Part shown: positions 8,044-16,454 of the stretch, in pieces | Numbering within the stretch: the stretch's first letter is position 1 | Layout of the letters: the number at the start of each line of letters is the position of its first letter | DNA from: a virus | DNA: 64,000 bases | Virus record (IMG/VR): IMGVR_UViG_3300040801_004562 | Coordinates: 1 to 64,000 of that record | Strand: one strand, 5' to 3' | The notes under the pieces: generated by a model | What the model saw: only the letters and a program-made list of their open reading frames with translations | Told to the model about the DNA's origin: nothing | The model's database searches: none | Position numbers and translations under genes: made by a program

Positions 8044-8632
8044 TCCCAGTGTGACGAGCGCCGGAGTGGTCGCCGTCGACCCGCTGTCTGACAACCTGAT
8101 CCACCTTGCCATAGGTACCAAGCCCGTCTTTGGCACGGTGTGGGAGCGGTATTCCCATTCCATCAGGACCCTACGAGACCAGTTGCGGCCGGGGGATGCG
8201 GTTTTCATGGAGGACTACGCGTTTGGGATTCGGGGGAAGCAGTCCCAACTCGCAACGATGGGGGAGATCGGCGGGCTGTTCAAAATGACCTGCCTCCAGA
8301 TAGCAGGATGTTGGCCGTTCCCGGTGTCTACCACCTCAGTGAAGAAGTTTATCTGCGGGGTGGGGACTGGGGTCAAAATGGAGGACTTGAAACTCGCGCT
8401 GTACAAAAAGAGCGGGCTGGAGTTTGGCACTGGCGATGAGGTCATTGCCTTTGGTGTTGCGGAGATCGGCCTCTGTGCTTTGGGTTGGGATCCTCGTGGG
8501 AGGGCCTCCGGTTGGTTTGGGTATGAGCTGGATGTGGTGGAGAAACTCCGGAAGGGGTGGGCGTTATTGGGGAGACTTGAGGATTTGCAAACGTTTGCAA
8601 AAAATTTTAAAAAAACACGCGAAAATGTTTGA
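8024..8632 (+). CDS. RuvC-like Holliday junction resolvase
   Basis: 202 residues starting at ATG 8024 (GAGGAG site upstream), overlapping the preceding gene by 20 bases. MRIVGIDPS gives the first catalytic aspartate (D7), MEDYAF the glutamate near 63, and GDEVIAFGVAE near 138 the distal acidic residues of the RNase H-like RuvC fold. Role: cutting four-way junctions before packaging. Its last codons contain an exact copy of the genome-wide palindrome (8584-8601), translated as LQTFAK, and its stop codon overlaps the -35 box of the next promoter. Confidence 0.85.
   Translation: MRIVGIDPSVTSAGVVAVDPLSDNLIHLAIGTKPVFGTVWERYSHSIRTLRDQLRPGDAVFMEDYAFGIRGKQSQLATMGEIGGLFKMTCLQIAGCWPFPVSTTSVKKFICGVGTGVKMEDLKLALYKKSGLEFGTGDEVIAFGVAEIGLCALGWDPRGRASGWFGYELDVVEKLRKGWALLGRLEDLQTFAKNFKKTRENV
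8584..8601. promoter_or_regulatory. 18-bp palindrome site 4 (exact, inside ruvC-like gene)
   Basis: TTTGCAAACGTTTGCAAA in the 3' end of the resolvase gene, 28 bases before the -35 box at 8629. Confidence 0.85.
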
Positions 8633-8657
8633 CTAAAAAACTGACCTTTGTTAAACT
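8629..8657 (+). promoter_or_regulatory. Sigma-70-like promoter, ACCTTTG-spacer family (copy 2)
   Basis: TTGACT (8629-8634), 17-base spacer ending GACCTTTGT, TAAACT (8652-8657). It precedes the leader peptide and the AAA+ ATPase gene. Confidence 0.75.
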
Positions 8658-8700
8658 CTCTCCAGTGATGATGTTCACCATTTAAAAAAGGAGACCACCT

Positions 8701-8757
8701 ATGCCCAAACCTTCCTTTAAACCCTTGACCACGAAAGGAGGTCACCCATGGCCGTGA
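8701..8757 (+). CDS. Possible 18-residue leader peptide ahead of the AAA+ ATPase
   Basis: ATG 8701 follows a strong AAAAGGAG site. The frame MPKPSFKPLTTKGGHPWP ends with TGA at 8755-8757, overlapping the ATPase start (8748) by 10 bases. The ATPase has its own GGAGG inside this little frame. This looks like a coupled leader peptide; whether it is translated is unknown. Confidence 0.4.
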   Translation: MPKPSFKPLTTKGGHPWP

Positions 8758-10337
8758 CTGAGGGACCCGGAATCCGGGAGTACCTCCAGGCCGGGTATCC
8801 CTGCCTTTTCCTGCCTACGGTTGAGCCTGAAGTGGCAGAGGGCCGGGTACGTGACGCCCTGAAGTCCCTTGATCTCGGGTCCATCGATTTTGGCGTGTGG
8901 AAGATCACCAACGGGTTTATGGTCGGGACTGTTGATGAAACGGTCCCCCCGATGCGTAAAGCGGAGGATCTGTATGAAGTCCTCGCCAACATTGAAGTTG
9001 CCCAGGCGCCAATCTGCGCGATCATCCACAATATGCGGCACTTCATTTCAAACCCGCAGATTCAGCAGGCGTTGATTGACGCCATTTATGCGGCCCGTCT
9101 GAAGGGGAGCCACATAATTCTGGTCGGGGCTTTCCTTGAACTCCCGCCGGAGCTTCGATCGCTGGTCACCTTTGTGGAGTGCCCCTTGCCCACACGGTCC
9201 CAGATCAGCCTGAAGTTCCTTGAAATTGTTGACGCCTACCGTGACGAAATCAAGAATCTCCCTTCTGAAAAAGACCTGGAGAAGCTGATTGATGACGCTG
9301 CCACTGCTGCGGTGGGGCTTGATCTGATGGGGGCGGAAAATGCCATCGCTCTAAGCCTTGCCACCCGCGATGAGATCGATATCCGGATTATCCAGGCCCA
9401 AAAAGAACAGGAGGTCAGAAAGTCTGACGTCCTTGAGTTTGTCCGGGTTGATGAGAGCATGTCCAACGTCGGCGGATTCGGACGGTTCAAGGAGTGGCTG
9501 AAGCGCAGGGAGCGTGTCTTCACGGATGAGGCCCGCGCTTACCGGCTCCCCTACCCAAAAGGCATGCTGATTGTCGGCCCTGCTGGTACGGGGAAATCGC
9601 TGGTTGCGAAAGCGGTGGGGAGCTACCTTCGCCTGCCCCTGCTTCGGCTTGACATGGGGAAGGTGTTCAGATCCCTGGTAGGCGAGTCTGAGGCTGCTAT
9701 CCGCACGGCCCTCAGTGTTGCTGAGGCGGTGTCTCCCTGTGTAATGTGGATGGACGAAATTGACAAGGGCCTCGCCGGAATGCGGGGGTCCGGTGAGCTT
9801 GATTCTGGCGTGACCGCCCGTGTGGTCAGCACCATCTTGACCTGGAGACAGGAAACCACCTACCCGGTTGTCCTGCTGGCGACTGCGAACGATGTTGCCG
9901 CCATCCCTTCAATGGTCTACCGGAAAGGCAGACTGGATGAAGTATGGGCAACCGACCTTCCCACCCATGAAGAACGTATAGAAATTTTTGCAATTCACCT
10001 GAAGAAGAGGGGGCGTGACCCAAAAAAGTTCAGCCTTGATCTGCTTTCCCAAAAGGCTGAACGGATGGTTGGTGCCGAAATTGAGGGCGTAATTGAAGAC
10101 GCGATGTTCTCTGCTTTTGACCAGGGAGAGGAAGTTGCTACCTCTCATATCCTCCAATCCATAGAGGACACGGTTCCACAAGCCGAGCGGGATGCGGAGG
10201 AGCTGCACGCGATTCGTGAATGGGTAAAAACAAGAGCCCGGATGGTTGGCGGAGAAGACAGACCTGAACCATCCCACAGCAAAGTCCGAAAACTGCGGAA
10301 AACCAAAAAGGAGGCCAACGATGGCAAAAAAGACTGA
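8748..10337 (+). CDS. Ycf46-like AAA+ ATPase
   Basis: 529 residues. The N-terminal third (REYLQAGYPCLFLPTVEPE and the following degenerate RecA-like region) resembles the non-catalytic N-domain of Ycf46-type AAA proteins. The C-terminal AAA+ module has Walker A GPAGTGKS near residue 276, Walker B CVMWMDEID near 330 and an ATAND sensor 1 strand, with arginines in the RKGRLDEVW region. Such ATPases remodel proteins or complexes; the phage substrate is unknown. Its gene starts a new operon with its own promoter after the recombination genes. A second unrelated AAA+ protein is encoded at 33.5 kb. Confidence 0.85.
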   Translation: MAVTEGPGIREYLQAGYPCLFLPTVEPEVAEGRVRDALKSLDLGSIDFGVWKITNGFMVGTVDETVPPMRKAEDLYEVLANIEVAQAPICAIIHNMRHFISNPQIQQALIDAIYAARLKGSHIILVGAFLELPPELRSLVTFVECPLPTRSQISLKFLEIVDAYRDEIKNLPSEKDLEKLIDDAATAAVGLDLMGAENAIALSLATRDEIDIRIIQAQKEQEVRKSDVLEFVRVDESMSNVGGFGRFKEWLKRRERVFTDEARAYRLPYPKGMLIVGPAGTGKSLVAKAVGSYLRLPLLRLDMGKVFRSLVGESEAAIRTALSVAEAVSPCVMWMDEIDKGLAGMRGSGELDSGVTARVVSTILTWRQETTYPVVLLATANDVAAIPSMVYRKGRLDEVWATDLPTHEERIEIFAIHLKKRGRDPKKFSLDLLSQKAERMVGAEIEGVIEDAMFSAFDQGEEVATSHILQSIEDTVPQAERDAEELHAIREWVKTRARMVGGEDRPEPSHSKVRKLRKTKKEANDGKKD

Positions 10338-11247
10338 ACAAAAACAGACCACCAAGGAAGCCACTGCTGTTACCACCAAAACGAAAGTCGCGGCCGCTAA
10401 GATGAAACGCTCCGAGCTGGTTCGCAAACAGATCAAAGACTGCTTCGAGAAAATCGACGAGTCGTACATTACCGCAGCCAAACTGCTGAACGAAGCGTAC
10501 CACAAAGAGTTCTTCTTGGAGTGGGGCTACGAGAAGTTTGATGAATACTGCGGGGCTGAGCTGGAGATCCATTACAGGAAGGCCATGTATTTCGTTGACA
10601 TTATCGACACGGTGAAGAAATTCGACCTTGACCTCAAGGAAGTGGAGGCGATGGGGTGGTCGAAAATGAAGGAAATCTGCACTGTGATCAATGAAAAGAA
10701 CGCGGCCACCTGGATGAAAAAAGCGAAGGACATGAGCGCCCGTGAACTGACGGAAGCGGTCAAGATGGTCCGTCGGAAGGACACCAGCCAGACTGACGTC
10801 CCCAGCATCACCACCATGACGCTTCGCATGTCTGAAGCCGAGGCTTCCATCATTATGGATGCTTTGACCGAGGCCAAGAAGATCTGCAACTCCGAGAACA
10901 CGGTTGTGGCTCTCGGAATGATCTGCCAGGACTGGATGGAGGCGCAGGGAACCACCCCGAATCTGGCCACCCTGGAGTCTCATGTCTCCCTGCTGGAGAA
11001 GGTCTACGGTGTCAAACTGACTCCGGTCTCCCAGGATGAGGCCAAGAAAGCGGCTGCCAAAAAGAAGGAAAAGAAAGAGGTCCTCAAAGAGGCGGCCAAG
11101 CGGGATGAGGCCAAGAAAGAGGCTGCTGAGGAATCCGGTGACCTCGGGATTGAAGACCTGCTTGACGATATCGGCCCCGAAGCCGAAGGCAGTGGGGAGG
11201 TCCTTGAAGACCCTGACGATATCAATGCGGCCCTCGGTCTTGACTGA
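10321..11247 (+). CDS. Conserved charged phage protein, unknown function
   Basis: 308 residues from ATG 10321, which has an AAAGGAGG site within the upstream gene; the overlap is 17 bases. The N-terminus is lysine-rich, residues 35-125 form a helical domain (FLEWGYEKFDEYCGAELEIHYRKAMYFV) of a type seen in phage proteins of unknown role. A lysine, alanine and glutamate-rich coiled region follows (residues 240-275), and the C-terminus is very acidic (LGIEDLLDDIGPEAEG). The charged tail resembles partner-binding tails of replication proteins. No firm family. Confidence 0.78.
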   Translation: MAKKTEQKQTTKEATAVTTKTKVAAAKMKRSELVRKQIKDCFEKIDESYITAAKLLNEAYHKEFFLEWGYEKFDEYCGAELEIHYRKAMYFVDIIDTVKKFDLDLKEVEAMGWSKMKEICTVINEKNAATWMKKAKDMSARELTEAVKMVRRKDTSQTDVPSITTMTLRMSEAEASIIMDALTEAKKICNSENTVVALGMICQDWMEAQGTTPNLATLESHVSLLEKVYGVKLTPVSQDEAKKAAAKKKEKKEVLKEAAKRDEAKKEAAEESGDLGIEDLLDDIGPEAEGSGEVLEDPDDINAALGLD

Positions 11248-11266
11248 TCCTTGACTGGGTGGGGAG

Positions 11267-11284
11267 TTTGCAAACGTGTGCAGA
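11267..11284. promoter_or_regulatory. 18-bp palindrome site 5 (two mismatches)
   Basis: TTTGCAAACGTGTGCAGA in the intergenic gap upstream of the promoter at 11312. Confidence 0.55.
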
Positions 11285-11311
11285 CTCCCCTCCCTATTCC
11301 GACGTCTTTCC

Positions 11312-11340
11312 TTGACAAATGATCTTACCTCTGATAAATT
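11312..11340 (+). promoter_or_regulatory. Sigma-70-like promoter, ACCTTTG-spacer family (copy 3)
   Basis: TTGACA (11312-11317), 17-base spacer ending TTACCTCTGA, TAAATT (11335-11340). It precedes the gene at 11371 and the sugar cassette behind it. Confidence 0.8.
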
Positions 11341-11370
11341 CCCACCAAAACATAGAAAAGGAGGGTTGCC

Positions 11371-12366
11371 ATGCGTCCGGATGACGCCCGTTATGGCGCT
11401 CACAGCGCAATTCAGAAAGCGGTTCGGAGGGGGGATCTTGATCTGGGGAAAACGTCTTTTGACCTCATGTGGCCTGCAAAGCCTCACCGGAACTGGCTGA
11501 AGTGGAGACTGACCTCTATCATCCAAGAAGACGTCTGGCCGCTGATCGGCGAGCTGCCGGACTTCTTCTCTGCTGCTCGTGATCTGACCGGTGCGGCTGA
11601 GGAAGAGCACTGGCGGAAAATGGTTTACCGCATGATCATTGCCCCTGCCAACAAAGACGCCGGTGCCTTGTCCAATCTTGCCCGGAGAACTGAGCCGGAA
11701 GAAAATGAACACCCGGAGCTTGCCCTGACCAGAAAGTGGTTTGCTCTGATGAAAGAGCGCGGGGACGATCCAGGAAAAGTTGCTGATGATCTTTTCGAGT
11801 CCCTGCTTGCTGAATATCCTGTTACCGATTACCAGAAAGCGGCCCTGCGGATTCTGGTCAAGCGAACGCAGATGGGCGGCATGCTCGGGGATCGTCAGTT
11901 GTCCCTGCCTGCCATGATTCTTGTTGTCCTTCGGAAGCTTGACCCCGAGGCAGTCCGAGAGGGGGTCAAGAAGGGAGCCGCTGACTGGGCCCAGCAGTCA
12001 GGACGGAGGAATCCCGTTACCGTTCCACTCCCCTGGTATTCCTTTGACATGCACACGCAAGTCGGAAAAATTGCCTTGTCCTCTTATTCCCGCCGATCAA
12101 AGATTGACCGCGACCAGCTTTTCAACTTGTGGTTCCTTGCTGAAAGCGCTTTCATTCCCCGATGGCACTGCCAGTTTTCCAGAATCGTTGATCACCCCAC
12201 CGTCTTTGATTCCATGTGGTGGCCCGTTGCCTTCAAGGAGCGGCTCGGCCCGAGCCTCAACGGCTCCACTGCAAAACAAAACCTCCAATGGTGGCGTGAA
12301 GAATTGAGAGAGGACGTGAAGGGACTCATTGAATGGCTGCTGACCAAACGCGAGAGCGAAGACTGA
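11371..12366 (+). CDS. Phage protein resembling the C-terminal helical region of MgsA-type clamp-loader ATPases
   Basis: 331 residues. The opening segment (DDARYGAHSAIQKAVRRGDLDL, then RLTSIIQEDVW) resembles the S-x-Q-K-S-x-R-R and EDVG segments of the MgsA/RarA C-terminal tetramer domain, and FDMHTQVGK near residue 227 resembles its DMHTxxG segment. No Walker A or B is present, so this would be the helical collar without the ATPase. In cells RarA/MgsA acts at stalled forks; a replication role is inferred. The similarity is from memory of the motif, not from alignment. Confidence 0.55.
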   Translation: MRPDDARYGAHSAIQKAVRRGDLDLGKTSFDLMWPAKPHRNWLKWRLTSIIQEDVWPLIGELPDFFSAARDLTGAAEEEHWRKMVYRMIIAPANKDAGALSNLARRTEPEENEHPELALTRKWFALMKERGDDPGKVADDLFESLLAEYPVTDYQKAALRILVKRTQMGGMLGDRQLSLPAMILVVLRKLDPEAVREGVKKGAADWAQQSGRRNPVTVPLPWYSFDMHTQVGKIALSSYSRRSKIDRDQLFNLWFLAESAFIPRWHCQFSRIVDHPTVFDSMWWPVAFKERLGPSLNGSTAKQNLQWWREELREDVKGLIEWLLTKRESED

Positions 12367-13046
12367 CCGAAACGTGGCGAGGGCGGGTCCGCCCGATCTC
12401 CTATTCAGCTTTCCCTACCATTCCCGATCCCGATATGACCAAACCCTGGTCATCCTGGAAGCGCAAAAAGACTGTAGAAAACGGGGTTGTCAAACTGCTG
12501 AAGGTAGATGGGGAAAAAGCCGTATTTCAGTTTGCGGTGAATGAGATCAAGCTCCTGTTCGGTGCCCGCCCCCTGAAGGTTGAAGTTGTCTTCGAGACTG
12601 AAGAGGAGATGCTGGCCCAGTTCATTGATTGGATTCCCGCCTTTACCAATATAGGTAAGATGGGCGCGTGGATGCGTGACACCCAAAACATGAAGGAGAT
12701 TGTCCGTCTGTTGCTGTTTGACGCGGTTGTCGCCAATAACGATCGGATGGTCTGCAATGTTCTGGTCGGGAAGGACTTCCGAATTTTTGGGATAGATGAA
12801 GCTGACTGCTTCCGGTTCAATTCCCCGGTTAAAATCAAATTCCGGAAGAGCTACCGAGATCGGATTGTCGGCTTTGCCAATCTGGAAAAGCCCTGGCTTG
12901 ACGAGCTTGTTGACTGTGCCTCATCCAAAACTGACGTTGTGCGGGACATTCTGGAGCGCTGCAGCCTGCCTGATGAACTCGTCTCCCCCATTGTTGACCG
13001 GATGCAAAACCTCGGAGATCTGGCCGTCCGTCTCTTTAAGGAGTAG
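12333..13046 (+). CDS. Putative HipA/PI3K-like small kinase
   Basis: 237 residues. The key segment is LLFDAVVANNDRMVCNVLVG near residues 127-146 followed by RIFGIDEADCF: a D-x3-x-N-x-DR-x3-N catalytic loop and an ID metal-binding strand, the pattern in HipA, FAM20-like and PI3/4-kinase folds. A glycine-rich N-lobe loop is not obvious, and residues 50-75 may form a beta sheet with lysines. It overlaps the preceding gene by 34 bases and sits directly before a methyltransferase and sugar genes. Substrate unknown: a protein or a small sugar-linked molecule is possible. Confidence 0.55.
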   Translation: MAADQTRERRLTETWRGRVRPISYSAFPTIPDPDMTKPWSSWKRKKTVENGVVKLLKVDGEKAVFQFAVNEIKLLFGARPLKVEVVFETEEEMLAQFIDWIPAFTNIGKMGAWMRDTQNMKEIVRLLLFDAVVANNDRMVCNVLVGKDFRIFGIDEADCFRFNSPVKIKFRKSYRDRIVGFANLEKPWLDELVDCASSKTDVVRDILERCSLPDELVSPIVDRMQNLGDLAVRLFKE

Positions 13047-13048
13047 CC

Positions 13049-13750
13049 ATGAAATTGTACGAGCGCGACAAGATTCCTGAACACAACCGGGTTGATCCGG
13101 TTGTCATCCCCCGTGCCGAGCTGATCGCCTGGATTGGGAAGGAAAAGTGGTATCAAACGATCAGCTTTTCCGAGGATATTTCCACCCCCGGCTCTTTCGA
13201 CTCAGAGGCCCAGATTGACAGCGTACTCCTGCACAAAGACATGTCTGGTATGCGTTATCTCGACATTGGGAGTAACCAGGGATTCCAGGTCATGTCTGCT
13301 GCGATGCGCGGTGCTGAGGCTTTCGGTATCGACAATAAGAAGAATCAGGTCTTGAAAGCCCGACGGATTGCTGCCCATTTCGGCATTCGCGCCGACTTCA
13401 CCCACTGCGATATTTTTGACACTCCCGAGCGCTATGCTGAGTACAGGACCGGGTTCGATTATATGACGATGATGTCAGTTTTCCACCATTTCAGAAAGCC
13501 TTTGCTCGCCTTGGATATTGTCCGTGGAATGTGTCGTGGCCAAATGCTTGGGGAGTTCTGCTGCTGGATAAAAGGTGAGAAGCGTTGGCTGATGGCCAGA
13601 AAGTTTCCGAGCGACTGGGGAGACTACTACCACAAAGCGTACCCGACGCTTGACTGCTGCGTGGCTGCGCTGGAAGAGAGGTTTTCACGTGTGACCGTTC
13701 TCGGTCCCGTTAAAACGAAATGGCGGATTGCCATCCTGAGCGAGGTATAG
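13049..13750 (+). CDS. Class I SAM-dependent methyltransferase
   Basis: 233 residues. MRYLDIGSNQGFQVMSAA near residue 69 is motif I of the Rossmann SAM site, AFGIDNKKNQ near 90 gives the acidic residue after strand 2, and FDYMTMMSVFHHFRKP near 137 fits motif IV. The architecture is that of small-molecule or sugar methyltransferases. The gene is 2 bases downstream of the kinase-like gene and 1 base upstream of the UDP-GlcNAc 2-epimerase gene, so it belongs to the sugar cassette. Confidence 0.8.
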   Translation: MKLYERDKIPEHNRVDPVVIPRAELIAWIGKEKWYQTISFSEDISTPGSFDSEAQIDSVLLHKDMSGMRYLDIGSNQGFQVMSAAMRGAEAFGIDNKKNQVLKARRIAAHFGIRADFTHCDIFDTPERYAEYRTGFDYMTMMSVFHHFRKPLLALDIVRGMCRGQMLGEFCCWIKGEKRWLMARKFPSDWGDYYHKAYPTLDCCVAALEERFSRVTVLGPVKTKWRIAILSEV

Positions 13751-13751
13751 C

Positions 13752-14843
13752 GTGAGAATTCTCGTTGTCGCGGGAGCAAGACCGAACTTTATGAAAGTGG
13801 CCCCGATTGTCCGGAACCTCACCGGCAGGGCCACTTTTTGCCTTGTCCATACCCAGCAGCACTGGGGGGACATGTCGGATGGGTTTCTGGAGTCACTCCG
13901 GATTGATCCCTCCATTATCAAAAGACTGCCGTTTGACGGTGGAGGTATGAGCCTTTTGCACACGTTTGCAAGAGTCTCAACCCAACTGGAGCCGGTTCTG
14001 GAGGACTTCCGTCCCGATTGGTGCGTCGTAGTCGGGGACGTGACCTCAACTGCTGCTGCCGCCCTGGCTGCAAAATATCATGGAATCCGTGTTGCCCACG
14101 TCGAGGCCGGGCTGAGGAGCTTTGATCAGTCCATGCCGGAAGAGATCAACCGGATGGTGACTGACAGTATTTCTGACCTTCTTTTGTGCTCCGAGGATAG
14201 CGGTGTTACGAACCTTCTCGCTGAGGGAAAACCGAGCCACTCTGTTCTGCTTGTCGGGAACGTGATGATCGACAGTCTGAAGTACGCGATAGAGTCCCTA
14301 CAGCCGTCTGAGATGGCCGTGGAGACGCGTTCTCTGCTCGGTGAGAGGTTTGGGTTCTGTACCCTTCACAGACCCTCCAATGTGGACCGTGTGGAGGATC
14401 TGAGGCGGCTCCTGGACACCATTTCAACCTGTTCTGCAATTATCGGCGGTAAGATCGTTATGCCGATCCACCCGAGAACTGAGAACCGGATCAAGGAGTT
14501 TGGGCTGCAACTCGGCCCAGGAATCCACCGGCTGCCCGCCCTGCGGTATGAGGACGCTCTATTTTTGATGCGAGGTGCCTGCGTGGTATTGACCGATAGT
14601 GGTGGTATCCAGGAGGAAACGACGTGGCTTGGGATTCCTTGTGTAACCCTGCGGGAGAACACGGAACGTCCGGCCACCTGCACCTACGGGACCAACCGGA
14701 TCGCTGGGGTCTCACGCGATGGGATCATGCTTGCTACCCGGCAGGCGCTTTCCGGCTCTGCAGAATACGTTGTGCCTCCCTTCTGGGATGGCAACGCTGC
14801 TGAAAGAATCGTCAACATTTTACTTGAGGAGGGGAATAGATGA
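13752..14843 (+). CDS. wecB: UDP-N-acetylglucosamine 2-epimerase
   Basis: 363 residues, GTG start. AGARPNFMKVAP opens the fold; HVEAGLRSFDQSMPEEINR near 116-134, LHRPSNVD near 199 and DSGGIQEETTWLGIP near 281-295 are hallmark motifs of WecB/MnaA enzymes that interconvert UDP-GlcNAc and UDP-ManNAc. The catalytic acidic and histidine residues in these blocks are present, so it should be active. An imperfect palindrome (13955-13972) lies within the gene. It overlaps the next gene by 4 bases. Confidence 0.9.
   Translation: MRILVVAGARPNFMKVAPIVRNLTGRATFCLVHTQQHWGDMSDGFLESLRIDPSIIKRLPFDGGGMSLLHTFARVSTQLEPVLEDFRPDWCVVVGDVTSTAAAALAAKYHGIRVAHVEAGLRSFDQSMPEEINRMVTDSISDLLLCSEDSGVTNLLAEGKPSHSVLLVGNVMIDSLKYAIESLQPSEMAVETRSLLGERFGFCTLHRPSNVDRVEDLRRLLDTISTCSAIIGGKIVMPIHPRTENRIKEFGLQLGPGIHRLPALRYEDALFLMRGACVVLTDSGGIQEETTWLGIPCVTLRENTERPATCTYGTNRIAGVSRDGIMLATRQALSGSAEYVVPPFWDGNAAERIVNILLEEGNR
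13955..13972. promoter_or_regulatory. 18-bp palindrome site 6 (two mismatches, inside wecB-like gene)
   Basis: TTTGCACACGTTTGCAAG, two changes from the common form; translated as LHTFAR. Confidence 0.5.
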
Positions 14844-15790
14844 AAGCATTGGTGACAGGAGGCATGGGGTTTATTGGTGGAGCCGTCGTGAACAAGCTTC
14901 TACGTGATGGGAATCGGGTGGTGGTCGTCGACAACATGTTCGATCCTGTTTTTCGGACGATGGCGGACCAGCGAAACCGTAAACTCACCCTGCATACCTT
15001 GGACTGCCGCAACCTGGACGGGCTGCTTAAGCTCGACGACGATATAGACGTTGTTTTCCACTTTGCGGCCCACTACGCAAATGAGCGGTCCCTGCAGGAG
15101 CCTCTGGCCTCTGTTTCAATTAACATGCTCGGCACCATGGCCGTCCTGGAGTTCTGCCGTATCCGTGGGGTCAAGCGGCTCGTCTACGCCTCAAGCAGTG
15201 GCGTTTACGGATCGATGGATATCGTTGCCTACAGCGAGAACCAGCCCCCTGCACCCTCCACCCCCTATGAGGTCACCAAGTACTCGGGAGAGCTGCTCTG
15301 TTCGGGGTACTGCGAGATCTACGGGATATCGCTGGTTGCCCCCCGGTATTTCAACGTCTACGGCCCTGGAGACGTTGCTGGTGAGTGGCGGGCGGTTATC
15401 CCGAAGTTCTTCGCGCTGGCAAAGAGAGGCGAGCCCCTCGTCATAACTGGGGAGAACGCGTCTCGGGACTTCACCTATATCGATGATGTCGTGGAGGGGA
15501 CGCTTGCTGGCCTGACCCGGGTCGATGAGGCCCCCTCAAGAATCACTTTGATCTATAATATCGGGACTGGTCGTGAAGTCTTCGTGAAGCACCTTGCCGG
15601 ACTTGTGGTCAAGGTTTCCGGCAGTAAGTCCGAAGTCATTACCAAACCCAAGAGGAATTGGGACAACGCACCACGTCGCGTTGCAGACTGCCATAAATAT
15701 CAGGCCCTTTTCCCTGATATCGCTAACCGGATGCGCTCTATCGACACCGGACTCCAGGATGCGTGCGAGTGGTATATGGACGTGTGCTGA
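14840..15790 (+). CDS. NAD-dependent nucleotide-sugar epimerase/dehydratase (extended SDR)
   Basis: 316 residues. VTGGMGFIGGAVV gives the N-terminal NAD-binding GxxGxxG, YASSSGVYG near 116 the catalytic serine region, and PYEVTKYSGE near 140 the Y-x3-K pair. YFNVYGPGD and FTYIDDVV follow at the usual spacing for UDP-glucose 4-epimerase or dTDP-glucose 4,6-dehydratase-like enzymes. The exact reaction cannot be set from sequence. With the 2-epimerase, deacetylase and aminotransferase it could supply an unusual amino sugar. Confidence 0.88.
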   Translation: MKALVTGGMGFIGGAVVNKLLRDGNRVVVVDNMFDPVFRTMADQRNRKLTLHTLDCRNLDGLLKLDDDIDVVFHFAAHYANERSLQEPLASVSINMLGTMAVLEFCRIRGVKRLVYASSSGVYGSMDIVAYSENQPPAPSTPYEVTKYSGELLCSGYCEIYGISLVAPRYFNVYGPGDVAGEWRAVIPKFFALAKRGEPLVITGENASRDFTYIDDVVEGTLAGLTRVDEAPSRITLIYNIGTGREVFVKHLAGLVVKVSGSKSEVITKPKRNWDNAPRRVADCHKYQALFPDIANRMRSIDTGLQDACEWYMDVC

Positions 15791-15800
15791 GGAGCTTTGG

Positions 15801-16454
15801 ATGAGAGATCTCGATTCAATCAGAAGCTGGTACGAGGAAAAGATCAGACGAGGGGAATTGGATCTGAGTGGATGGAGGCTGAGCCTGAGCCGTGAGCTGA
15901 GGTGGGACGCAACGTTCAGTCAGATCCACAACCTTTATGGCCCTTGCCATCTGTTGGCCGAAAAGCTGAAGGTTGTGGACTTCGGCTGCGGAACTGCCGG
16001 AATGTACTTTTCAATGTCATCCTGGATCTCGGAATATATCGGGATTGAAATCAGGGACGACGCTTACCGGGAGGCGCTCAGATGGGCTGGGCTGGACCCC
16101 CACATCGAAGTTCTACGCGATATCCCGGACTATTTTTACAGAAAGATGGATGTGGTGGTGAGCAATGCTGTTCACGGGCTGCCGGGACAAGACCCCATCG
16201 CCGACTTCAAGGCGCTCGATCGTGCTTTCAGGCCGAGGATGATTGTTGCTGATTTTTATTGCTCCAGGCATCCGCCGTCTTTGGGGTTTGAGGGAGGAAA
16301 GGCGTACGATCCCTTCGAAATGACCGAGAATATGGTGACGAATCTTGGGTTCAACAGTTTTTCGCTTGACCACACAAGAATGCCGCATGTCTTCACGGTT
16401 GCGGTTGTTCGCGGACGAACCGCTTGGGAAAGGATGAACGAGAATGCTCTTTGA
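15801..16454 (+). CDS. SAM-dependent methyltransferase
   Basis: 217 residues from ATG 15801 with a GAGGAGC site. KVVDFGCGTAGMYFSM near residue 57 is motif I; IGIEIRDDAYREAL near 76 gives the acidic ribose-binding position; DVVVSNAVHGLPG near 119 fits motif IV. It is unlike the methyltransferase at 13.0 kb in length and motif wording, so the cassette has two distinct methyl transfer steps. It overlaps the deacetylase gene by 11 bases. Confidence 0.82.
   Translation: MRDLDSIRSWYEEKIRRGELDLSGWRLSLSRELRWDATFSQIHNLYGPCHLLAEKLKVVDFGCGTAGMYFSMSSWISEYIGIEIRDDAYREALRWAGLDPHIEVLRDIPDYFYRKMDVVVSNAVHGLPGQDPIADFKALDRAFRPRMIVADFYCSRHPPSLGFEGGKAYDPFEMTENMVTNLGFNSFSLDHTRMPHVFTVAVVRGRTAWERMNENAL

Noticed and set aside
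10138-11712. Long antisense open frame of 524 codons
   Set aside because: It runs opposite to two well-supported + strand genes with ribosome sites, motifs and normal codon use; no ribosome site or promoter of its own.
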